Source: Planctomycetota bacterium (GTDB lineage Bacteria; Planctomycetota; Phycisphaerae; UBA1845; PWPN01). From it: 5,294 bases of DNA. Positions 1-5,001 of this stretch are shown here, in pieces; the first letter of the stretch is position 1, and each line of letters opens with the position of its first letter. The position numbers and the translations under genes were made by a program. Where the stretch lies: contig CP070790.1 in assembly GCA_020346805.1 (NCBI GenBank), positions 728,771 to 734,064 on the forward strand, read 5' to 3'. The notes under the pieces are model-generated. The model saw only the letters and a program-made list of their open reading frames with translations, had not been told where the DNA came from and ran no database searches.

Positions 1-144
1 ATCGCCTTGGACCATAAAATATCGGCCGTTGGTCGGATGGACCACCAGTAATCCCGGGGCAGCCTCAACCGATAAAATGGGTGTGGATAACAACACTAAC
101 AGTAATGAAAAAACAGTAATAAATCCCCTCGCATTGAATATCAT
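1..144 (-). CDS. N-terminal part of a secreted protein, possibly glycoside hydrolase-like (runs off the left edge)
   Basis: Only the first 48 codons are present. They begin with a clear Sec signal peptide: short n-region MIFNARG with one Arg, hydrophobic core from about residue 8 to 25 (FITVFSLLLVLLS...), and a type I cleavage site after V-E-A at residue 28. The mature protein starts APGLLVVHPTNGRYFMVQGD. The pattern 'L-x-V-H-P-x-N-x-R-Y-F' resembles, from memory, the first strand of secreted glycoside-hydrolase-like proteins of the DUF4038/apiosidase-like kind, where it is followed by a Gly-Lys-rich turn. That family call is tentative because the catalytic part is outside the window. An in-frame ATG lies two codons upstream (148-150). 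The start at 142-144 is preferred because a GGAG at 153-156 sits 8 nt from it but only 2 nt from the upstream ATG. It lies downstream of the large lyase-like gene on the same strand, so it may belong to the same export and degradation locus. Confidence 0.7.
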   Translation of the reverse strand, partial: MIFNARGFITVFSLLLVLLSTPILSVEAAPGLLVVHPTNGRYFMVQGD

Positions 145-152
145 ATCCATAG

Positions 153-156
153 CTCC
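153..156 (-). promoter_or_regulatory. Ribosome binding site GGAG of the left secreted gene
   Basis: On the minus strand GGAG lies 8 nt before the ATG at 142-144 and 2 nt before the ATG at 148-150. The spacing favours the downstream ATG as the real start. Confidence 0.5.
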
Positions 157-211
157 AGGTTAGATCAGGTATTGTCAATTACCGCTCCTCACAAACCGAT
201 TTCTACAACTG

Positions 212-217
212 ATTATA
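212..217 (-). promoter_or_regulatory. Possible -10 box (TATAAT) in the spacer before the left secreted gene
   Basis: A perfect TATAAT lies on the minus strand in the 110-bp AT-rich spacer between the stop of the large gene and the start of the left gene. Transcription from it would give a leader of roughly 60 nt. No good -35 hexamer lies 16-18 bp upstream. In such AT-rich DNA a chance match is quite possible, so the left gene may have its own promoter or may be read through from the large gene. Confidence 0.3.
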
Positions 218-254
218 TAGTAAATATGATCTAATTTATCCCCCTATATGCAGT

Positions 255-3200
255 CTAATTCGTTGCACAATTGGGATCGGCCGGTATATCGGCTCCGTTC
301 ATGCAAACCTGAAAAATGTCAAAATCAAGTGAGTCCACGTCATCATCATTATCCAGGTCAGTATCTTCACAGCCCGGACTCGGCGGTCCTTCCCCTGTTC
401 CCGTCATACACATCTGTATGTGGCCGAAATCCTCCTGATCCACATCCCCATCAATATCAAAATCACCGGGAACCACCAGCACCGTAATATTTACTGTGGC
501 CGTTCCAATCAGATCGTCGTTATCGGTAACCATCAGCTTTGCGGTGAAGCCGGTATCCCCCTGGTAGGTATGAGTGCCGGTCACTCCGGTAGCATCGACA
601 GTGCCGTCGTTATCGAAATCCCATTCGTAGGAAACGATGGTGCCGTCAACGTCATACGAATTGGAACCGTCGAAGCTCACTTCCAGCGGCACATAGCCGC
701 TGGTAGAATCGGCATCGATAACCGCCACCGGTCGAATAAAATTGGGATCGCTGTCCGCCACTTTGACCACATCCAGGTAGAAAGTATTTTCCACCCCGCC
801 AAAGATGCGGAAATCGGCCCCGCCGTTCTGACGATTGCCGAAGTAGGCGTCGGTCACGTAGTAAGTATGCGATTTCCAGGTATCGGTTCCGGTCAAGGCC
901 ACGCTGCCGCCGCTTTTGTAAATGTCATTGGGGAAGGGGGCGGTATCTGAAGAATCGTACTGCAGAGTCAAATTTGTACTGCCCGAATCATAGTATTCAA
1001 TGGTGATGAAGACCTCGGGTCTGCTGCCCAGATAGGCATACCCGTCATCCACGTTGTAGTACATGTAAAAGTCCGAGCCGGGGTCTTCGTTGGTTCGGCA
1101 GTCCCGACCGCCAATACTTGCCGGTATGGTATCGCCGTCACCGGTGTCGGTGGATCGATACAAGCCGTTCTCATCATCCACGGCACCCAGATCGATCCAG
1201 ACGGCATCAGTCACCTCCACCTGCTTGAAGTAAAGCTCACCAAACCAACCGACACTTTCTTTAAACATTTGCCAATCGGTGAGATAAATCCCCGACGTTG
1301 CCGGGGCGGTCATGGTAAAGGTAAAAGTCTTCTGCTGGCCCGGAGCAATAACATCACTCACACTCAGATTGTGCCTGATGTCGGCAAAGGGATCATCATC
1401 ACTAACCGCACCGAGTTTATATCCCTGGGCATGGGTCCAGGTTGTATTGCCGGTGTTTTGTATGGTCACATCGACGCTGACCACCTCTCCGGGCCGCATC
1501 AGATCGGGGATAGTGCTGCCGATGAAAACAGCACTATCCGTGGGATTGGTAATCACATAAATCTGGACGTAGTCGCTCCCGGTTTGGGCGTCGTTATCCG
1601 TAACCGTCAGTTTACACGTATAAGTGCCATCGGCTAAGTAAGTATGGCTGGTAGTAATACCGGTAGCATCGACGGTGCTGTTGTTGTCAAAATCCCATTC
1701 GTACGAAACTATCGTACCATCAAGATCATACGATCCTGAAGCATCGAAACTTACCTGCAGAGGCGGTGCGCCACTGATGGGATCGGCATCAATGACCGCC
1801 ACTGGCGGCTTGGGAATAAAACCGTAATACCTCGATACATCCAGGCGATCCTGCGGTCCATATACCTGGGAGCCGTTGAAATCAAACTCAATAACCTGCC
1901 CGTTGACGGCAAACACGTTGTCGGTAATACCCAGGGTCGAGTCGGCCCGTGGATAGCCGGCCGGATTGACATTGACTCCATCAACCTTGGCGTAGTTGGT
2001 GCCGAACTCCAGCACCGCCCCATCCCAGGCAGTGTAAACCACCTTGTTACTCACCCATCGAGGGCGGGGATTGCGGGTCAGGATCTCGTTTCTGAAATCG
2101 GTAAAGCTGCCGAATGATTCGGGATCACCCACCTCAACCACCGACGCCTCGCCAGTGTCACCCGGCGTATAATCCGACTTGAGGAAATCGTCCAGTTCGG
2201 GATCGTGTATCGGGCTGCCCACCGTCGGGGCCCAGGCCACATAGGTATGGCCGTCGGTCAGAAAGGCCCAACCGCCGTCAAAACTCACCGAGAAACTACT
2301 GTGGTAGTAAAGTCGAATCGGAACATTGGTTAGAGTTCCACCGGACCAGGCCTTTTTTGTATAACCGCCGCCGTTTACGATAGCCGCATTCTGGTAGCCG
2401 AAGCTGCGATCGTGCGTGGATCGATATTTATTATCATAAGTGGGATGAATTGCATAAGTCTGGATCTGGTTGTAATCGCCGCCTTTGGACTGGATGATAC
2501 ATTGGGCGATATCATGTGTTTCTCCGGGATTGCCGTAATAATTATCGATTAAGGTATGGTGCGTGGAGATGGCCACCCGATCCATGACGTAGGAATAGAT
2601 GTGCCAGCGATCCACCAGGGTCATGTAGGTTTCCGACTGGTAGGAGTTGTGAAACATGTCATTAACGATCGACAATGGCAGATAGTTGGTAGCCGCCCAT
2701 TCTATCCAGGTAAAATACTCAAATAGGGGAGCGTCATAAAAAAGAATCTGGGCGGTATAGCTGTGGGGTTCCGGTAAACTGTAGGTCCAGTACCACTTGC
2801 GAATCGCCGCCGAGTTAAAATTCCCGTCAATGCTGAAGCCGGCCATGCAGCCCAGCGTGTAATCAACCGCCATGTTGGCCAGGATCCGTATCTCCTGGTC
2901 CTCGGCAAACTCCGCCAGATTCAGCGTCGCCCCCAGGGTCCAGAAGTGATATGGGGCACCCCATTCAAAAAATCCGTTATTACCATAAGATCGCAGTGTG
3001 TTTTCAATCCACGTCCTGATTTCAGTGAAGCTGGGCAGGTGGGTCTGGTTGGTAGCTTCGTGGCCCAGATAAATCAGGGCGTTGGACGTCATCTTGATAT
3101 TTTCACTGCTGGAAGTCTGTGTCGGGCCGACCACCCACCCCATGCGATTTTCAAAATCCTCGAGAATGTCGGCATCCATATAATCTTTGTAGAGAAAATA

Positions 3201-3602
3201 AATGCGGGTTCCCATGCTTCGCTCGCGGTGATTCCAGGCGCTGGCATACTGGCCCACTAGGTGGTCGTATTTTAATGCCGGCCAATGATTTATTACGTAA
3301 CGAAGTAATTGATTGGCTTCATCCAAACGGCCGGCCGAGGTCTGCCCTTGCTGCACCCGGGCGAAAATAGCCAATATCTTCGTCTGGTAGTCGTTCTGGC
3401 CGGTGGTATTACTTAATGTCCGGTTTGGCGTGGGGTAGCTTGGATCCTGCGAGCCCAGAGTAAACGCGCTATCCGCCCTCTGCAGCGTTGTCAGGCGGCG
3501 TAAATCCAACGGCGTATCCTGGGCACCTGAATCAGAGGCAATACAAAGGGTAATGAGATAGAGGAACAAGACAGGTTTTTCAAGATACATTCTGGAAAGC
3601 AT
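255..3602 (-). CDS. Secreted multidomain heparinase II/III-type polysaccharide lyase-like protein with PKD, FW, CBM-like and dockerin domains
   Basis: 1115 residues, stop TAG. Residues 1-27 are a Sec signal peptide (core VLFLYLITLCIA, cleavage after S-G-A). Residues about 45-355 look like an alpha/alpha-toroid: 'SSENIKMTSNALIYLGHE', 'EWGAPYHFW', then helices such as 'LNLAEFAEDQEIRILANMAVDY'. About 355-590 is beta-rich (GETHDIAQ, GWAFLTDGHTYVAW). This layout matches heparinase II/III-type lyases; N168, Y218 and H363 are candidate catalytic residues. There follow a PKD domain (600-683), an NBR1-type FW Ig-like domain (688-799; W722, W777, W786), a CBM-like beta-sandwich (800-951, with QNGGADFRI), a second PKD (957-1043) and a dockerin-like tail (1045-1112). 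It probably acts outside the cell on an acidic polysaccharide; the substrate is unknown. Start choice: GGAG sits 10 nt before this ATG. The ATG at 3633-3635 (11 codons upstream) lacks a Shine-Dalgarno, and another in-frame ATG lies at 3588-3590. Domain architecture is seen clearly; lyase activity is inferred. Confidence 0.85.
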   Translation of the reverse strand: MLSRMYLEKPVLFLYLITLCIASDSGAQDTPLDLRRLTTLQRADSAFTLGSQDPSYPTPNRTLSNTTGQNDYQTKILAIFARVQQGQTSAGRLDEANQLLRYVINHWPALKYDHLVGQYASAWNHRERSMGTRIYFLYKDYMDADILEDFENRMGWVVGPTQTSSSENIKMTSNALIYLGHEATNQTHLPSFTEIRTWIENTLRSYGNNGFFEWGAPYHFWTLGATLNLAEFAEDQEIRILANMAVDYTLGCMAGFSIDGNFNSAAIRKWYWTYSLPEPHSYTAQILFYDAPLFEYFTWIEWAATNYLPLSIVNDMFHNSYQSETYMTLVDRWHIYSYVMDRVAISTHHTLIDNYYGNPGETHDIAQCIIQSKGGDYNQIQTYAIHPTYDNKYRSTHDRSFGYQNAAIVNGGGYTKKAWSGGTLTNVPIRLYYHSSFSVSFDGGWAFLTDGHTYVAWAPTVGSPIHDPELDDFLKSDYTPGDTGEASVVEVGDPESFGSFTDFRNEILTRNPRPRWVSNKVVYTAWDGAVLEFGTNYAKVDGVNVNPAGYPRADSTLGITDNVFAVNGQVIEFDFNGSQVYGPQDRLDVSRYYGFIPKPPVAVIDADPISGAPPLQVSFDASGSYDLDGTIVSYEWDFDNNSTVDATGITTSHTYLADGTYTCKLTVTDNDAQTGSDYVQIYVITNPTDSAVFIGSTIPDLMRPGEVVSVDVTIQNTGNTTWTHAQGYKLGAVSDDDPFADIRHNLSVSDVIAPGQQKTFTFTMTAPATSGIYLTDWQMFKESVGWFGELYFKQVEVTDAVWIDLGAVDDENGLYRSTDTGDGDTIPASIGGRDCRTNEDPGSDFYMYYNVDDGYAYLGSRPEVFITIEYYDSGSTNLTLQYDSSDTAPFPNDIYKSGGSVALTGTDTWKSHTYYVTDAYFGNRQNGGADFRIFGGVENTFYLDVVKVADSDPNFIRPVAVIDADSTSGYVPLEVSFDGSNSYDVDGTIVSYEWDFDNDGTVDATGVTGTHTYQGDTGFTAKLMVTDNDDLIGTATVNITVLVVPGDFDIDGDVDQEDFGHIQMCMTGTGEGPPSPGCEDTDLDNDDDVDSLDFDIFQVCMNGADIPADPNCATN

Positions 3603-3612
3603 ACTCCCCGCA

Positions 3613-3616
3613 CTCC
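3613..3616 (-). promoter_or_regulatory. Ribosome binding site GGAG supporting the start at 3602
   Basis: On the minus strand GGAG lies 10 nt before the ATG at 3600-3602. A second GGAG at 3604-3607 is 1 nt from that ATG and 13 nt from the next in-frame ATG (3588-3590). Nothing comparable precedes the most upstream ATG at 3633-3635, so the shorter form is preferred. Many planctomycete genes lack Shine-Dalgarno sites, which weakens the argument. Confidence 0.4.
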
Positions 3617-3676
3617 GCAAAGTTATCTTGCACATATATATTACCGAGAAGGCGACTCCACCCAGTATTATTACAA

Positions 3677-3691
3677 CTCATATGCTATATT
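3677..3691 (+). repeat. 15-bp direct repeat, copy A (CTCATATGCTATATT)
   Basis: Matches copy B at 3867-3881 in 14 of 15 positions. This copy overlaps the possible -10 box of the large minus-strand gene. The two copies, one near each divergent gene, could be a shared regulator site. They could also be chance similarity in AT-rich DNA. Confidence 0.35.
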
Positions 3692-3694
3692 ATA
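3689..3694 (-). promoter_or_regulatory. Possible -10 box (TATAAT) for the large lyase-like gene
   Basis: A perfect TATAAT on the minus strand lies 86 nt upstream of the preferred start codon. That would give a leader of about 80 nt to the start at 3602, or about 45 nt to the alternative start at 3635. The -35 region at normal spacing (TCCCTT) does not resemble TTGACA, so an activator or an alternative sigma factor would be needed if this is real. Confidence 0.35.
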
Positions 3695-3729
3695 CAAAAA
3701 TATCCTGATAAAAGGGAATAATCCCGTTC

Positions 3730-3771
3730 TTGCGGCCCGCCGGACTTGAATCTCCGTCCGAATAATCGCAA
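3730..3771. other. Two-part stem-loop in the divergent intergenic region
   Basis: An outer stem TTGCG (3730-3734) pairs with CGCAA (3767-3771). A symmetric 6/6 internal loop follows (3735-3740 against 3761-3766), then an inner stem CGGAC (3741-3745) with GTCCG (3756-3760) around a 10-nt loop. A smaller palindrome GGGA-ATAA-TCCC lies just left at 3714-3725. The GC-rich core (3732-3760) stands out from the AT-rich surroundings. There is no T-tract on either side, so it is not an ordinary intrinsic terminator. It could be an operator, a leader-RNA structure or a decayed element; the function is unknown. Confidence 0.35.
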
Positions 3772-3818
3772 AGCATACCATCCATTGGGTATACAAACCT
3801 TGATCATATCCAATCCAA

Positions 3819-3846
3819 TTATGACGTTAATCATTCTGGCTATAAA
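3819..3846 (+). promoter_or_regulatory. Possible promoter of the phosphotransferase gene
   Basis: TTATGA at 3819-3824 is a weak -35 candidate, matching TTGACA at 3 of 6 positions. It is separated by 16 bp from TATAAA at 3841-3846, a good -10. Transcription would begin near 3853, leaving about 30 nt to the ATG at 3883 or about 65 nt to the alternative GTG at 3919. Confidence 0.35.
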
Positions 3847-3866
3847 AATTCCCCTTCCATTCGAAG

Positions 3867-3881
3867 CTCATTTGCTATATT
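3867..3881 (+). repeat. 15-bp direct repeat, copy B (CTCATTTGCTATATT)
   Basis: Ends 1 nt before the ATG at 3883 and matches copy A (3677-3691) in 14 of 15 positions. Its TATATT part could act as a -10 box. Transcription from it would begin inside the annotated reading frame, which would suit the GTG start at 3919. Confidence 0.35.
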
Positions 3882-3882
3882 T

Positions 3883-4884
3883 ATGAAGCGGAATGGTTTG
3901 GAAAAAAATGAGGAAATTGTGAAACAAAAAAATAACTCCCTACCAATAAAGACGCTCATCGCTATTCTGGCCGACCACCTGCACGTACCTGCCAACCAAA
4001 TCCGCCTGGAACCCTGCCCAACCGGTAAGTTCAATACCACCTACTTTGTCGCCGGTATCGACAGACCCCTGGTCCTGCGTATCGCTCCTCCGGACGATCC
4101 ATCACAAGTTCTTTTCTACGAGTATCGCATGATGCGCCAGGAACCGGGCCTGCACGCAGAGATTCAGGCCCATACCGATGTTCCTATCCCCACCATTATC
4201 GCCCACGACAGCAGCCATAAAAAAATCGACCGCGACTATCTCATCATGGAAAAGATGCCGGGCATTCCCATCTCCGACCATCCGGGACTCTCCCGCCGCC
4301 ATATCAATAATATTCTTCACCAGGTCGGCCGGGCTTTGAAGCAGGTACATGCCATCCAAGGTAGACAATACGGCTACGTTGGTGAGCATAAACCGATGGA
4401 ATCGCAAAAAGATTGGACCAGTGCCTTTGTAATCATGTGGAACAAACTGCTCGACGATATCGAAGGTTGCGGAGGTTATTCAGCCGACCAAGCCACATAC
4501 ATGAGACACCTGCTTGACAAACACATAAAACTTTTCGATCGTAAGGTGCCCGCCTCTCTTTTGCACATGGACGTCTGGGCCCAAAACATCCTCGCCGATA
4601 ACGAGGGTAATATGACTTGTCTGCTGGACTGGGACCGGGCTTTATGGGGCGATCCGGAAATCGAATTTGCCGTTCTCGATTACTGCGGTATATCCGAACC
4701 GCCTTTCTGGGAAGGTTACGGCTCCAACCGCGACACTTCCTCAGAGGCCGAGGTAAGACAACTATTTTATCTGCTCTACGAACTACAGAAATATATTTTC
4801 ATCAGACAGGTCCGCTATCAATCCCCCAGCCGGGCCGCCCAATACCGGCGCCAATCTCTAGAACTGGCCCGCCAACTCGGTTAA
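3883..4884 (+). CDS. Phosphotransferase of the aminoglycoside phosphotransferase / choline kinase fold
   Basis: 333 residues, cytoplasmic, no signal peptide or membrane segment. It shows the APH kinase signature in order: a Gly/Asn-rich nucleotide loop 'TGKFNTTYFV' (about 47-56), strand 'LVLRI' with R66 where Lys or Arg is usual, the 'VPIPTII' stretch (100-106), hinge 'YLIMEKMPGIPI' (119-130), the Brenner catalytic loop H228-M-D230-VWAQ-N235, and the metal-binding 'LLDWDRALWGDPEIEFA' with D249 in the DFG position. All key residues are present, so it should be an active ATP-dependent kinase of a small molecule. The family covers antibiotics, choline, amino alcohols and sugars, and nothing here identifies the substrate, so resistance should not be assumed. 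Start: ATG at 3883 has no Shine-Dalgarno. A GTG at 3919 (codon 13) has GAGG 5 nt upstream and would remove only a charged, non-conserved N-terminus. It is transcribed away from the polysaccharide genes and converges on the GH3-like gene. Confidence 0.88.
   Translation: MKRNGLEKNEEIVKQKNNSLPIKTLIAILADHLHVPANQIRLEPCPTGKFNTTYFVAGIDRPLVLRIAPPDDPSQVLFYEYRMMRQEPGLHAEIQAHTDVPIPTIIAHDSSHKKIDRDYLIMEKMPGIPISDHPGLSRRHINNILHQVGRALKQVHAIQGRQYGYVGEHKPMESQKDWTSAFVIMWNKLLDDIEGCGGYSADQATYMRHLLDKHIKLFDRKVPASLLHMDVWAQNILADNEGNMTCLLDWDRALWGDPEIEFAVLDYCGISEPPFWEGYGSNRDTSSEAEVRQLFYLLYELQKYIFIRQVRYQSPSRAAQYRRQSLELARQLG
3910..3913 (+). promoter_or_regulatory. GAGG, possible ribosome binding site for an internal GTG start
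   Basis: GAGG is followed after 5 nt by an in-frame GTG at 3919-3921, codon 13 of the phosphotransferase. The ATG at 3883 has no comparable site. If used, the protein would be 321 residues, with the kinase fold intact. Confidence 0.3.
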
Positions 4885-4936
4885 CCGCTGACCTCCCCCT
4901 TCGTTTTTGCAGAAATAGGTGACACTATCCTTCTCT

Positions 4937-5000
4937 CTTATCAAGGGGAATATAACTTCTAACTTCCCCCCTTAGCAAGGGGGGATTGAGGGGGGTGTTA
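4937..5000. repeat. C6/G6 palindromic intergenic element with an upstream half-copy
   Basis: A 9-bp perfect stem with a 3-nt loop spans 4965-4985 (TCCCCCCTT, loop AGC, AAGGGGGGA). A second G6 run at 4990-4995 followed by T-GTTA can pair instead with TAAC-TT-C6 at 4960-4971, so two alternative folds compete for the same C run. A near-copy of the right arm, CTTATCAAGGGG, lies at 4937-4948 and corresponds to CTTAGCAAGGGG at 4971-4982. From memory, palindromes of C and G runs like this are dispersed between genes in many environmental bacteria; that was not checked here. It lies between two convergent stop codons and may help end transcription, although neither side has a T-tract. Confidence 0.55.
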
Positions 5001-5001
5001 A

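Noticed and set aside
173..178. A perfect -35 hexamer TTGACA on the minus strand upstream of the left gene.
   Set aside because: The hexamer at 17-bp spacing is GAGCTA, which is not a -10 box and would overlap the ribosome binding site and start codon.
420..950. A 176-codon open frame on the plus strand.
   Set aside because: It lies fully antisense to the large secreted gene over well-recognised PKD and CBM-like coding sequence. Its translation is His/Ile/Gly-rich with no family resemblance, so it is a codon-bias shadow. The same applies to the other plus-strand frames within 248-3370.
3510..3602. A lipoprotein signal for the large protein, because a Cys follows the hydrophobic core (LITLC).
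   Set aside because: The residue before Cys is Leu, whereas a lipobox needs Gly, Ala or Ser there. The S-G-A site a few residues later fits type I signal peptidase.
3735..3765. On the minus strand, GGAGATTCAAGTCCGG resembles the T-arm and 3' end of a tRNA.
   Set aside because: The base before TTCAAGT is A instead of G53, the T-stem does not pair as five base pairs, and no D-arm, anticodon arm or acceptor stem can be built upstream.
4102..4407. A 101-codon open frame on the minus strand.
   Set aside because: It is antisense to the phosphotransferase across conserved kinase motifs and has no recognisable feature or ribosome binding site.
3979..4884. The phosphotransferase as an aminoglycoside resistance gene.
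   Set aside because: The kinase motifs are shared by the whole APH/choline kinase superfamily, and nothing in the sequence or neighbours points to an antibiotic substrate.
4965..4985. The C6/G6 hairpin as an intrinsic terminator.
   Set aside because: No T-tract follows the hairpin on either strand: ATTGAGGGG on the plus side and AGTTAGAAG on the minus side. It is reported as a repeat with only a possible role in termination.
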